Positions 1 to 11,410 of a DNA stretch of 64,000 bases are shown here, one piece after another. The DNA lies in the NCBI GenBank assembly GCA_021014325.1, contig CM037462.1, positions 5,736,318 to 5,800,317 of the forward strand, in the 5' to 3' direction. Made by a program: the position numbers and the translations under genes. Under the pieces are notes generated by a model that worked only from the letters and a program-made list of their open reading frames with translations, made no database searches and was not told the DNA's origin. The stretch is from Plazaster borealis (taxonomy: Eukaryota; Echinodermata; Asteroidea; Forcipulatida; Labidiasteridae). Positions within the stretch are counted from its first letter, which is position 1, and every line of letters starts with the position of its first letter.

Positions 1-230
1 CAGGGGAGGCAACAATGGGGGGGGGGGGGGCAACAACTGAGAAGGTAACATCGGGGAGGCAACAACCGAGGAGGCAACATCGGGGAGGCAACAACAGATG
101 AGTCAGCATCGGGGAGGCAACAACGGGGGAGGCAACAACGGAGGAGGCAACATCGAGGAGGCAACATCGAGGAGGCAACAACGGAGGAGGCAACAACGGG
201 GAGGCAAAACTGGGGAGCCAACAACTGATC
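1..230. repeat. Short-period minisatellite, GGAGGCAACA type
   Basis: Imperfect tandem copies of a 12-15 base unit around gaggcaacaacggg / gaggcaacatcggg fill the first 230 bases. The array runs directly into decayed coding sequence that begins near position 225, so an open frame across it (98-349) is partly just translated repeat. Confidence 0.85.
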
Positions 231-566
231 TAATCATTGAGCAGGCTTTAATGGGGTCAGTCAAGAGCAAGGGTGGAATCCCACATGGACGGGGGATGGA
301 TGAAGCACAGCGGACAAGGTGGCTACTGACAATGCCTGATTATGCTTAGATAGAAACAGAGATGGAGAAGCTGAGTAGCTACAACAATGCAACAAGCCAA
401 ATCAGTGCCAGTACAGTGAAGCGAGATATGGCAGAGACAGCAATCATTCTTGAGTACCTAGAAAGCCATAATCAATTTGAAAAGAATGACTGTCTCTATG
501 ACATATCATCAGGCATCGCATCAAGTGTGTACAACGTCCACATGGCTGAAAATATAGACAAGTCTA

Positions 567-616
<50 letters not shown>

Positions 617-1241
617 TATTAACCAGCATGGAAGGCGAACAGATTACACAGAATCAAGTGAAAGTAACGGGAGCAAAGATGATTTCTGATGGAGAGGTAG
701 TAGCCGTCGATCCCCAGCTGCTTTTCCAGCGACTTCTTATAGTTGCCAACAACAGTGATATTGACCTGCATGAAGTTTTTTAAATATGAGCTGTCTTTAT
801 ATCCACAATAACTCTTCACAAAAGAAGGCCTGCTGAACTCTCCCAAACCAAAACTTGCAGACTTGTCAAACCCTGTGAAGGTACTCCACAGTTCCTGAAG
901 CAGAGTGCAGCGGTCTGGATGGTGGCTCCCTTCTACAATGTTTGCCATGGACACAGGGACAAATATACCGACGACAGATAATCAACACATACATCAGCAT
1001 GGTGAAACCATATGCCAATATCGTAGTTTTTGATGGGTAGGCCTACCTGCAAGAAACCACCAAGACATAACTCATCAACGGCGGCATGGTCAATCTTCAG
1101 CCAAAGTCAGAATGTACCTTGATCTGCCACCCAAAATGGTTGCAAAGAGTCTCAAGAGTGTCGTCATCAAACGACTACCCCAACAGATGATGCTGCAAAG
1201 TACCACTCATACAGGGTATACTTAAAGACCCAAGTGTGGAC
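225..1241 (+). pseudogene. Decayed transposon-associated orphan gene, 5' part
   Basis: Broken reading frames on the plus strand match my memory of a conserved, uncharacterised protein family of invertebrate genomes that is usually linked to mobile DNA. Segments in order: DLIIEQALMGSVKSKGGIPH with GRGMDEAQRTRWLL (about 225-345), LSSYNNATSQIS (about 370), an ATT microsatellite, then DPQLLFQRLLIVANNSDIDL (about 710-770), a KPYANIVVFDG stretch (about 1000) and AAKYHSYRVYLKTQVW (about 1195-1240). Stops and frame changes separate them. The copy stops at the left end of the Harbinger element at 1242 and seems to resume beyond its right end. The family assignment is from memory and no function is claimed. 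Confidence 0.5.
568..618. repeat. (ATT)n microsatellite
   Basis: About 16 uninterrupted ATT trinucleotides sit inside the decayed orphan gene. They produce the poly-isoleucine tail of the open frame 362-622. Confidence 0.97.
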
Positions 1242-1390
1242 CTGGGGCCGATTTCACTAACGTCTATGTTTGCGATCATCGCTAACACACTTGCGATGAG
1301 ATCGCAAACCTCAAATCCATCGCAATTGCGATGTCGCTAATTCTGCGTTTCACTAAAGTCATCGCTAGTCATCGGAATTGCGATGACTTA
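1242..1390 (+). repeat. Harbinger element 1, left inverted repeat and subterminal repeats
   Basis: It opens with CTGGGGCCGATTTCACTA and continues with repeated CATCGCAA / GCGATG words and a second internal TTTCACTAA. It mirrors the right end at about 11030-11210. Confidence 0.85.
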
Positions 1391-1488
1391 AACATGAAAA
1401 TAAATGTCTTGTACGAGGCTAAAACTTGTGGCCTTTGATGACATGACCTTTGACATGACCATGACTGAAAAAAGCGGCCCGGTTAAAA

Positions 1489-4400
1489 ATGGCTTCGTAT
1501 TCTGCTCCGTGTACTTCGGCCGACGTCGCTGGCAAGTCAACTGATTCCTGTAAGAAGCAAACGGTAGGTTAAAATGCAAAAAAAAAAAAAAATGAAACGC
1601 ATGTAGGATTATTGTTTATATTTTTGTTAACTTGTGTGTGAAAAGGCTGTTCAGAATGTTGTGAATTAAAAACACAGGCTAAGATTAAAATACTCGGTAC
1701 GTCCATTGATCATCATGGTTACGGTACTAGGTTACGGTACGACAACACGTACACAACAATGTTGTTTGTGGTGAACATGTACGTGTTTAGTGCATGCGAG
1801 CACAGTGTCACTGTTGTGCAGATAAATACTAGGCTACAGGACGTGTCAGTGTAGTCTAGCTAGAGTATACCGTTCGTTGACAACGTTGTAGAAATAGCAA
1901 ATTATTACTATTTTAATTTTTATGAAGCTTACTAAAGTATAGTATTACTGCTTACATACCTCCACCATGATTCTACGAACACGATCCAGATCCACTCGCT
2001 CGTGTTTTTTTTACTTGTCACTGTCAATACTTTACCTACCCTTGCCCAAAAGTTTCCCTCGCTCATCTCTTCTCAAAACTGAATGTGAATGTTCACTTAA
2101 CTTGCTAGGTCACATCACGTCAGTTGGTTATTGTTTGTAGGCAGTTTATTCAGGCCCGTAGTTGCACATTACGAATTAAAACTTTGCATTTTTTCCCCCT
2201 TAATCTTTTGTATATATTTTTAAAAATAAATGAAGAATCTCAGATCGCCAGAATCTCTGAGCAAACCTCTATTCAATCATCATTTATTGGCAGCCATAAC
2301 ATTAATAATCAAGCCAGAACAAAATCTTGTTTTTGATCAATGTACTCAACAATCAAGTATTAGTGACACACCAGGAATATAAACTTAGCCCCCCCCCCTT
2401 AAAAAAATAAATAACACAAAACAAAAAACGATGGTCCTCCTCATTCAGAAACCCATGTCACTCACTGATATTACAAATTGCAAGTGTGCAGAGGGCCAAC
2501 AAGCCAGGGAGGGGGAGGGGTGGGGGGAGCTTATCACAGTGTAGCACTAGATTGTTATGGAATATGGAGCAGCAGTATTTTGGACCCTTAATAACTTTTA
2601 TAAAAAAGGCCTACTTTAGTTGTAATAATTTATTACGTATTTATTATTAATTAGATATTAAGTTTATACCAAATATTATGTGTCTTATCACTATATGAAT
2701 ATGGTTATTTTCCGGATTGCAGAATTTTTACTGAGGTGAGATTTAGTAATATTGACAAAGTATCCAATGAATTGTAGGTTTCGTATGTTATTTTTTCTTT
2801 ATATGAAAATGCTACAGTCGTGAAGATTTTGATTATTTACACAATAAAACTGTTGCAAATTACTGTAACAGGATTGTTGATGCTTTGTTTTTTATTCCCT
2901 CATTAAATTAGAAATCAAGACAAAAGAGATGGGAGGAATGGGAAACCATTGCCTTGGCCAACTTCGTCAAGGACAATGCCAGGGAGCTGTTTGGCAGCAG
3001 TGGTGGTGCTGCTGTGAAAAGTGTGAAGCGCAAAGCCTGGCTCCAATGTGAGCAGAAGCTCAGGGCAGCTGGTGGCCCAGATCATGGTGGCTGGGAAATC
3101 ATCAGAAAAAAATGGACTGATGTTAGCTACAGAGCGAAAGTCTACAGTAGGAAAATTCAGGGGAGAAACGTGACAGGTACGGTTTTTAATAAATTTGTTT
3201 ATCTTCCAGTAGGCTTAAATCCTTGATTCTGATTGGTTTATCCATAGCAACAAGAGTGTGATATTATAAGTTATCACACAAGCACGAGTGGAATACGGAA
3301 AAATATAGTGCTTCTGCGTCCCATATCTAACAAGGTCGAAACGAGGCCGAAGGCCAATTTGGATATGGGACGCAGACGCGCTATATGTTTTTGTAGTCCA
3401 CGAGCGCCGTGTAATAACGTATTTATCTTCAAGCAAACTTGGTGCGCAGTTAGAACACACAAGACGCAGGTCGTGATATGGATGGAGGATTAGGATTATT
3501 GCAACTAGCCCTAATTTTCGAAAATGGCAAAATACAATATTCTGTTCATTAATCTAAACAAGTATGGTGAAAATGACATACACAATTTTTGATGAAAAAA
3601 TGTATATTTGTAAGATATTGACCAATCAGCATCAATGATTTCAGTTCACTGTTTAGGTGCTAATGAGAATGTTGTTTGAATATTTAGCAAACTTTAAATT
3701 TTCCTCTAACTTAGGAGGTGGAAAACAACCGGACAAGAATCCAGCAATGGAGGCTGTCCTCAACGCCTTGCCGGATGAGGTAGCCAAGGGCATTGTCCCC
3801 CTCGGCGCCTGTGAAACCAAACCAAAGGTAAAGAACAGCTTTGTGTGTCATGTTGGGTTTATAAGATATGCTGTGGGTTACGAGCTAAACACCAGTAAAA
3901 CCTGCTTTTCTTAATTCTGACATTTGTATCTGTTGTCAACCAATAGCTTATATAGATGGATTGCAATACGCGTCATCGACCGCCATCTTTGATGTATTTT
4001 ACACGTGAAAAGTGCACGCGTGTACGCGCTGCGCGTGACTCTCTTGCACTTTTCAAGTGTAAAATACATCAAAGCTGGCGGTCGATGACGCGTACTGCAA
4101 TCCATCTATTGTGATGAATCACTAACTACAAGTTCAATTATTGGTTTCAACTGTGTGATGCAAAGGCATTGTTAAGTGGGCGGGTCTAAAAACCTACTGG
4201 GATTTGATAGGTTAAAATATGGGCAATGCTTTAACACTGTCACATATACTTGTATTATGGATGTTGGCCTATAAAAGGGCAGAGCTGTGTGAATAAACCT
4301 CACTTCTCCATCAGGTGGGACCAAAGAAGTCAAGCTAATCTCCCGTGTCTTAATTAATTGTTGATTGTGTGATTATTGGTAGCCTAGTACAGGGGTGTGC

Positions 4401-6022
4401 CCCACAGTGATCCGCACCAAATCCCCAACTAATCAGCCCAATCCACCAGGGTCCATCCACCCAATCTGCCCCATCCACCCAATCCACTAGAGTTCATCCA
4501 CCCAATCCGCCCTATCCACCCAATCCACTTGGAGTCCACCAGGGCCCTCCACCACATCCTCCAAAAACATAGGATTGTCCACCCCCACCCCTTCCACTCT
4601 ACAAGGCCCCACAGCCCAGATCCACCCCTATTAGTCCACCCTATACTGGCAGTGTTGAGAAGGCCTAGCAACAACACAGTGTGGAAGCTGAGAATCTATC
4701 ACATCACCAGGCAGTGATATTCAACCGCAGGGGCTGACGTCATTGGACCTGGCCGGGCTGGGAAAGCTGATTGGCTACGCTTGTAACAATAATGATTGCA
4801 CCAAAACAAACAAGGTTAATTTTCCATTTAGTCAAATTCAATTGGTCATTTATTTCCAAAACGGTGACAAAAAAAACACAGTCCAATAAAACAAAAAAGC
4901 TTTTGATACATTTAATCAAAGAGGCAATCAAAATAAACCAATGTGGTATAGTGACGTTTTGAAAGCCATATGAGGTTTGCATGGCTTGTACCGATATGCC
5001 AAGTTTACATTAAAAAAAAAAGCAAATGGTCAGACCAATCAAACAACCGAGAAATACAAAATGATCTTGGAGGGAACAATACAAAAGACCAAATAAACAT
5101 TTTTAAATAGACAGTAATAATGATAACTGATGATACAGACAAAACATACACAATAGCTTTTCAATTGTTTTCATACATGGCTAGGTCAACACCACACCAG
5201 CCCCAGTCAACCCAGATGCCCAGGACAGTGCACCACCTCCACCCCCAGACACAACTGACACTGAATCTGAAGTAAGTATTATGCCTTCATAGAGAGAACA
5301 AGAAGTGGTATGCAGCAAAGGTTGTTATGTGTATAATAGTTTATCTTCAAGTAGGCTTGAACCCTCGATTCTGATTGGTCAGTCCATAGCAACAAGGAGT
5401 GTGATACGAAATGAACCTATATTGCACGGCCCATATCACACCCTAACTGCGTGTCAAGTTTGCCTAAAGATGAACACGTCACAAAAGTGCGAGTGGAAAA
5501 AAGAATAATTATAGCGCTTCTGCGTTGAATATTCAACGAGGCCGAAGGTCCAATATCCAATGATATGGGACGCAGAAAAAAAATGTGTAAATTGAATGCC
5601 ATTTCTTGTGGCTAATCGGAGTAGAATGGAACAGTCCGAATCCAAAGTCAGTAAATGTGTGTTGGAATTGTGGGATGCCCTATACAGATTAAAGATAGAG
5701 AATAAGTATAACTCACACTAACTTTTTCTTTATTTATTAACAGTCACAGAGTCAGGAGTCGCAAACATCGGTGCACCAGCCGAAAGGTAAACGAAAGCGG
5801 CAGGAAAAACAAACAAAACCAAATAAACACAAGCCAAGTAAAGAAGTTGAATTGCTTGAACTAAATCGTGAAATATTGTCCTTTGAAAAGGAGAAGATGC
5901 GATATAGAGCAGAGAAGATTAGTCTTCAAAGGGAGATGGTGAATGTTTTGCATGACATCAATGCTAACATTGCAAAGTTAATCCCATCACCCTTTCAAAT
6001 CCTCTTGGACCCGGAACAATAA
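1489..6022 (+). CDS. Harbinger-encoded Myb/trihelix-like DNA-binding protein (5 exons, 272 aa)
   Basis: Five exons join in frame: 1489-1563, 2912-3176, 3715-3827, 5185-5271 and 5744-6022 (phases 0, 1, 0, 0; donors GTAGGT, GTACGG, GTAAAG, GTAAGT). The ATG sits in AAAATGG. Residues about 26-113 form a Myb/SANT-trihelix-like module with spaced tryptophans (RWEEWETIAL, KRKAWLQCEQ, IIRKKWTD), as in NAIF1-type proteins. The middle is Pro/Asp rich (APPPPPDTTD), then comes a basic KGKRKR stretch and a charged helical C-terminus (about 205-250) likely to form a coiled coil. Partner proteins of this type in Harbinger elements bind element ends and help bring the transposase to the nucleus; this role is inferred from family knowledge. 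No stop or frameshift is present. The exon model is mine and unsupported by transcripts. Confidence 0.8.
3200..3480. repeat. Dispersed MITE-like repeat, copy 1
   Basis: The block starts near TTTATCTTCCAGTAGGCTT, includes CTTGATTCTGATTGG and CATAGCAACA, has a palindromic centre around GAGGCCGAAGGCC, and ends with a short inverted version of its start (ATTTATCTTCAAGC). It lies in intron 2 of the Myb-like gene. Related copies are at 5336-5585 and 7515-8290. Confidence 0.75.
3952..4109. repeat. Hairpin MITE with 65-base arms
   Basis: The left arm 3952-4016 (starts ATAGATGGATTGCA) is matched in reverse complement by 4045-4109 with only a few mismatches, leaving a 28-base CG-rich loop. No coding capacity. 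It lies in an intron of the Myb-like gene inside Harbinger element 1. Confidence 0.88.
4425..4640. repeat. Imperfect CCACCCAATC minisatellite
   Basis: Repeated words such as CCACCCAATCC and CCATCCACC give a C-rich strand bias for about 200 bases. The open frames on both strands here are repeat translations, not genes. Confidence 0.7.
5336..5585. repeat. Dispersed MITE-like repeat, copy 2
   Basis: Second copy of the family at 3200-3480: TTATCTTCAAGTAGGCTTGA start, CGATTCTGATTGG, CATAGCAACA, an internal GAGGCCGAAGG centre and a TATGGGACGCAG right part. Confidence 0.75.
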
Positions 6023-6494
6023 ACAACAAATTCATAATCTGCTCTTTTTTGATTGATACTCCCCTACACATAAACAATTAAAGGAACATTACAGAATTGG
6101 TAAGAAAAACACTCGTCTAAGATCACGGATTTACATAAAAGTTAGACTGTCTAATGATCGAGTATAAAACATCCCTTGAAATATTTCTGTCTGAAATTTC
6201 ATATTTTATGAGAAAAAAATAAAACTAGTTTCCCATTGGGAGTTTATTGCTCAGTGAGCGTTTTTATTCATTTTTTTAAAGCAATGTTACGCAAAATTTG
6301 GTTTTTCACTATTTTCTCGTGACCCAGATGGCCGATCGATCTCAAACTTCTACAGGTTTGTCAGTTTATGTTTATGGTGGATTACATAAAGTGCCTACAC
6401 CGCCAGCAACTGTTTTGTTAGCAAAAAACCATTTCTGTAATGTTCCTTTTAATTTAACAATATCATTATGTATTAAAGACACTGGACTAAACTA

Positions 6495-6810
6495 ATTGGC
6501 AATTACTCAAGATAGTTGTTAGCATTAAAACTTACTTGGTTACGATCAATGGAGAGCTGTTGATAGTATAAAACATTGTAAGAAACGGCTCCATCTGAAG
6601 TAAAGTAGTTTTTGAGAAAGAGGTAATTTATCACTCAAATATCAAAAGACTGATGCCTTGTTAGGCAACTAAAAACACACAAATTTGTGCAACAAGGGTG
6701 TTTTTACTTTAATTACTCTATTGCAACTTCGATGACCAATTCAGTCCAAATTTTCACAGGTTTGTTGAGATTGCCTTCGACAATTAATAAAGGTGTCCAG
6801 TGTCCTTAAA
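6495..6810 (-). repeat. Dispersed non-coding repeat, inverted copy
   Basis: Reverse-complement relative of 8725-9105. Shared words include the TTTTGAGAAAGAGGTAATTT region and CACACAAATTTGTGCAACAAGG. It lies just downstream of the Myb-like gene and has no coding potential. Confidence 0.7.
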
Positions 6811-6937
6811 ACTACTCACTTACTGTTTGGGCCATGACATGAATCTCTACTCACTGTAAAACTGCATTCTGTGTATTGATCTCTTTTGAGTGATAGTACA
6901 TGTACATGTATACACATTAACTGGCAATGAGGTAAAT

Positions 6938-7215
6938 AGTGTACGTCTATTCCCCTGAGGGACTTCGAGTGACCAGAAGAGGGACCTTTTTTTTTGGTCA
7001 CGCATTTAATTTCCCGGATTCAATTTTTTAGTTGCTGTTCACAGTTCACGGCAAGAGAAAAGACTAGTGCCCACTCGAGCACTAGTTCCCACGTCTAGTT
7101 CACGGTGGCGTAAATCTCATGCACTAGACTATATTACAACACACCTTCAGCCTTGAGAAATAGGTCCCTCTTCTGGTCACTCTAAAGTCCCTCGGGGGAT
7201 TAGACGTGCACTATT
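6938..7215. repeat. MITE with about 50-base inverted ends
   Basis: The left end (GTACGTCTATTCCCCTGAGG, then GTGACCAGAAGAGGGACC) is matched in inverted form at about 7160-7215 (AGGTCCCTCTTCTGGTCACT, then CCCTCGGGGGATTAGACG). The interior is non-coding. Confidence 0.82.
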
Positions 7216-7514
7216 TGACGAGTCAATATGTGTAAATTAGTCTATTTTGACACTGTGGAAAAAAATGAACCTTGAAATTCAGATTTCAGTAATTAAATTT
7301 GGTGGTTGAAATTTTCTCAAAAAGTAGGCTGTGTAAAGAAGGATTCCCTCCTTTTAAATCACCCTGTACAGAATAATAGTAATGATACTGTTAGCACCGA
7401 TGTTTAAAGGGTCTGTATACATTTGATAATTAATCTACCGCTCAAAAAATAGCTTTTAATAGCTCAAAACTGCTATTTAACACCTTTTGAAATCAATTTT
7501 TTCATAGGTTAGTT

Positions 7515-8290
7515 TTATGGTATTTTATCTTCAAGTTGGCTTGAATCCTTGATTCTGATTGGTCGATCCATAGCAACAACAGTGTGATATAAACCTTTTT
7601 ATATTCACCCAAGCAGATCCTTGCCATTTGATTGGAGGATTGTCCGTCTTGTGATAGCAAATAAAAGTACTATTGCTAATATTGCTAATATAATATTGCT
7701 AATATTGACTGCTTCGAGTGCTATGGTTAAAACTACGACTCCCGAGGTGATTCCCGGAGCGTTCTATTTTCCCGAGGCGCAGCCGAGGGAAAATGGAACG
7801 GTCCGGGACACCGAGGGAGTCGGAGTTTTAACCATAGCACGAGTAAAAGCAGTCAATATTTGTTTTATAACACCCCAACAGACTATTTATCATCCTCGTA
7901 CACGTAACGTTCGTACGCGCATTTCAGATACACAGATGCACAACTGATTGGGTTCGAGGTGGGTAAAAAAGACGTCTGGGTACCGCGCGCGCCATGTAAT
8001 AGTCTTTTGACTATTGCATGGCAAACGACTATCACACGACCACCGGGTTTCTAGTAAAACTAAGACATATCATGTGACGCGCTCTAAACCAATGAAAAGG
8101 CAGAATTATTGTAAGGGGTGTTATAATATAAGTTATCACACAAGCGCAAGTGGAATACGGAAAAATATAGCGCTTCTCATCCCATATCCACCGAGGCCGA
8201 AGGCCGACTCAGATATGGGGCGCAAACGCGCTTTATATTTTTCGTATTTTTCGAGCGCGTGTGTGATAGCGTATTTACAACTATGTTTGG
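7515..8290. repeat. Dispersed MITE-like repeat, copy 3, split by a nested insertion
   Basis: The left part of the family (7515-7590, TTATCTTCAAGTTGGCTTGA) and its right part (about 8115-8290, AAGTTATCACACAAGCGC through GAGGCCGAAGGCC) are separated by roughly 520 bases. The intervening 7590-8115 holds a further element with its own strong hairpin (7701-7860). Confidence 0.7.
7701..7860. repeat. Long imperfect hairpin (nested MITE core)
   Basis: Arms of about 50 bases: AATATTGACTGCTTCGAGTG at 7701 is inverted at the right end, closing with AAAGCAGTCAATATT near 7860. The centre contains TTCCCGAGGCGCAGCCGAGG. It overlaps the open frame 7621-7947, which I do not regard as a gene. Confidence 0.8.
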
Positions 8291-8331
8291 AACAAACAAT
8301 GGGTTCCGTTTACCAAATGTATACAATCCCT

Positions 8332-10906
8332 TTAAAATGCATTAGCTACCAGACGGTCTCTACCAATATTGCCTTGAATGTTTGCTGGTCCATCATAGTC
8401 GGGTACCTCTACGATTTCTAGTTGGTGCTGTCTTCCCAGATAGGGGTCGTTGATGTTCTTGGAGATGTTGTACAAAACAACACATGCCACTATAACTCTG
8501 CATGCACGATCTGGAGAGATTCGGAGCCCCTTCCTTAAGCATGGGAATTTCATTTTGAGCTGCCCATTAGTCTGCTCAATGATGACTCGGGTATGGCGAT
8601 GGGAGCTGTGGTACACATCAAATAAAAAAGAAAGAAATGCATTAAAGCCTAATATTAATTTAAATGTAAATCGATTTTAATGCTGGTGCATCCAAAATAA
8701 CAACCAACAGGACATTATATAAGATTGATTAAAGGCATCGTACACGTTTGGTAATTGTCAAACACCAGTGTTCTCATTTGGTGTATCCCAACATATGCAT
8801 AAAACAACAAGCCTGTGAAAATTTGGGCTCATTGGTCATCGAAGTTGCAAGAAAATGATGAAAGAAAAAACACCCTTGTTGTACAAATTTGTGTGCTTTC
8901 AGATAGGAATAAAAGGCTTCTAGCTAGAAGTCTTTTATTATTTTAGTGAAAAATTACCTCTTTCTCAAAAACTACGTTACTTCAGAGGAAGTCGTTTCTC
9001 ACAATGTTTTATACTATCAACAGCTCTGTTGCTCGTTACTAAGTCAGTTTTTATGCTAATATATATTTTGAGTAAATACCAAATGTGTACGATACCTTTA
9101 ATTGATGAAAATCTGACAAAACTTTGTTAAAACTTAAATTCTGGTTACTATGATGAGCATGAGTGACTGAATGAGAATGAAAGGTTTTCTTTGTAACAAT
9201 AAATTTGGAAATTTCTGACACTCAGGTATGTGACAAATCGTTTGTTGTTTGAATTAATGGTATTTAAACTCATCTATGAAATGGTACCACCACAATCCCC
9301 CATACAGGTTTGCTGCTGTGACCATGCATGTGCATGGCCGGAGCAGAGTCTGAGCATGGAGGTGGTCTGCTGACCATGGAGCTATGGATGTACCTCCATG
9401 GTCTGACTGAGTCTGAGTGCTGTGCCACTTTCACTATTCACGTAAAAATGCAACAAAAAGAAATAAGAACTGCAAATAACTTATCTGTTTGGAACGTAAA
9501 GAGTCAAGGTCAAAGGTCTTCTTAATGAATGGTAACGAGAGTGTGTTCATCCATTCAACTTTCAAGTTCAAGTCAATAAACATTAACAAGAAAATTTGGC
9601 CCTAAAAAGGCTTTAATATCAAACTTGAAGTCAAATGGTTAATTGTATAATATTTGCTAATAATCAAACTTGACTTTACCTCTGCTCTCGGGTCATGGGA
9701 TTGAGAGGATACCCATAAAACTGGCAAAGAACCCCTCTAATTTACGACGAGGACAACGGCAACGTGAGACCACCAAGAAATGCCTATCTAATGTAAAGAT
9801 GAAGAGCGCCACCAATTGCCCAAGCTTTGACGCATTCATCATCAACAATTATTATTTTTCTTCCGCTATTATTCTTTCCAAGGTCAAAAGGAAAAAGCTA
9901 CCTAAAAAAATACTTTTCCCAAATAGGCCTTTTATTAATTGGCAACAAGAAATCATTTCTAAATGCCCGAAATATTCGTCAAAACTAACGACGCGTCGCC
10001 GAAGTTTTGGACCCATGGAAGGCTTTCGCCAAACGGACAGGACGATTAATTAAATCTTGGATTATTATTTATAATAGGCCTACATTAATTTTAAGCCAAA
10101 TTAATGCTTGTTAAATTAATACTGAACCCATTGAAAAAAGGTCTCCTTTACCTATTGTATGCTCTCTCGACAGCAGTCGCTGGGTTGCTGAAAGGTGTCA
10201 TCAGCCAACTTCGTAGTGGGTATCCCGAGTCCCCCAGCAAAAGCCCGCGAAGCTGGCTCCTTTCAAACATTACACCGACATCACTCTCCTGAATGATCCT
10301 ACTGTCGTGAGTAGGACCCGGCCATCTGGCGACGACGTTCGTTATCTTGTAATCGGTGTCACAGACTAGCTGCACATTAATGCTATGCACACCTTTCCGA
10401 TTTACGTAGGCAAACTCGTTGGGACCATAAGGGCAGCAGTCAAGGGGAACATGGGTGCAGTCGACAGCCCCTACTGCTCCGGGGAAACCCGCCAAGGCGT
10501 AGAAGCCCATCTGCTTTGCTGCAACTTCCGCCGGTGTTGTAGGCCACTGCACATAGCGATCTTTCATGCCAACTAGTACGTTCGTGACTCTATGAACAAT
10601 TCTGCAGGTCCTTGCCTCAGAAATACGATGGTGTTCCGACGAAGTGGAGTAGAAACAGCCAGTGGCAAAGAATCTAAGAGCCACAAATACTTGCGTTCTT
10701 CCGTCGATAGCGTGACTTCTTAAAGTCTGTGGCCGAAGATGGGGTTCTAACAAGTCAATCACTCGCATGACTCCGTTCCGAGTAAATCGGTAATATTTGT
10801 GCATTTTCTTGTCACTATATGAATCTAGCGGGTTTGTTCTGTCTCTAAACACTCGTTCTCTCTGCAAAGCTCGTGCATTATTTACGTAGAGTAAGAGCAA
10901 CGCCAT
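8332..10906 (-). CDS. HARBI1-like DDE transposase (2 exons, 342 aa)
   Basis: Exon 1 is 10906-10152 and exon 2 is 8605-8332 on the minus strand. Donor GTAAAG (phase 2) and acceptor CACAG restore a continuous 342-residue frame. The ATG at 10906 has an AAAATGG context; a longer frame upstream lacks an ATG. The DDE nuclease triad is visible: D149 in GAVDCTHV, D201 in PGPTHDSRI and E262 in VIIEQTNG. Upstream, RFTRNGVMRVIDLLEPHLR is the helical N-terminal region of the family, and downstream VACVVLYNIS is the conserved C-terminal box. Length agrees with the roughly 350 aa usual for HARBI1-type proteins. Function: cuts and joins the element's ends in the nucleus. With the intact partner gene and inverted repeats this is a candidate recently active element. 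Confidence 0.93.
8725..9105 (+). repeat. Dispersed non-coding repeat
   Basis: Non-coding block with GGCATCGTACACGTTTGG at one end and TGTGTACGATACCTTTAA at the other, giving short inverted termini. An inverted relative is at 6495-6810. It lies in the transposase intron. Confidence 0.7.
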
Positions 10907-10974
10907 TTTACTCGAATTTAAGGACAAAATCTGCTAAAACTACGTCAAGACGTACACCGGTAATGAAAATAAAA

Positions 10975-11210
10975 AAAAAAAAAAATGGCGCAATTTGTCA
11001 TAAGTTTGCGATGAACTTTTACTTTGCGACCACTAACGAGTCATCACAAGATTGTCATCGCTAAATAAAACTTTGCGATGAGTATATTCATCGCAAAGTT
11101 TTAGTGAAATCGTTTTCCAAAATCCATCGCTAAGTTGCGATGGATTTTGGATTTAGCGATCGATTTCGGCGTTTGCGATGACCAAAACGCGTTAGTGAAA
11201 TCGGCCCCAG
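10975..11210 (-). repeat. Harbinger element 1, right inverted repeat and subterminal repeats
   Basis: Repeated TTGCGATGA / CATCGCAAAG words and a hairpin around AAAATCCATCGC / GCGATGGATTTT lie just upstream of the transposase start. The element ends in the mirror of the left terminus, TAGTGAAATCGGCCCCAG at 11193-11210. Confidence 0.85.
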
Positions 11211-11410
11211 CAATGTAGCACTGCAAAGTGATGATTTGGGGGTGGAAAGCCTAGTGTGGAAGTTTGCTACCCGAGAAAATGGACAACAATCCAGCCCGGA
11301 CTGGAGTATTGTGATACCATTATGTTCATGCAAAAAAATGGGTTGTTTTGCACCAAAAGTGTGGAAAATGTCAAGAAGGACTTTGCACTAATATTCCATT
11401 GGATGAATTT
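11211..11410 (+). pseudogene. Decayed orphan gene, probable 3' part beyond the Harbinger insertion
   Basis: Short stretches in shifting frames (IPLCSCKKMGC, KNGLFCT, CGKCQEGLCTN) resemble the cysteine-rich C-terminal end of the same orphan family whose 5' half stops at 1241. If right, the Harbinger element inserted inside that gene. Matches are short and rest on memory of the family pattern. Confidence 0.35.

Larger units (their letters stand above)
1242..11210. mobile_element. Complete Harbinger (PIF) DNA transposon, about 10 kb
   Basis: The terminal inverted repeats are visible: the sequence starting CTGGGGCCGATTTCACTA at 1242 is matched in reverse complement ending at 11210 (about 21 bases). 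Both subterminal regions (1265-1390 and about 11030-11190) are dense in short ATCGCAA / TTGCGAT words and repeated TTTCACTAA, a plausible transposase-binding landscape. Inside are the two genes expected of Harbinger elements: a Myb/trihelix-like protein on plus and a HARBI1-like DDE nuclease on minus, both without stops. I could not find a clean 3-base target duplication, so age or exact ends remain open. MITEs are nested in its interior. Confidence 0.85.

Noticed and set aside
619..954. 111-codon minus-strand open frame
   Set aside because: The plus strand of the same stretch carries recognisable pieces of the decayed orphan gene, so this is an antisense shadow.
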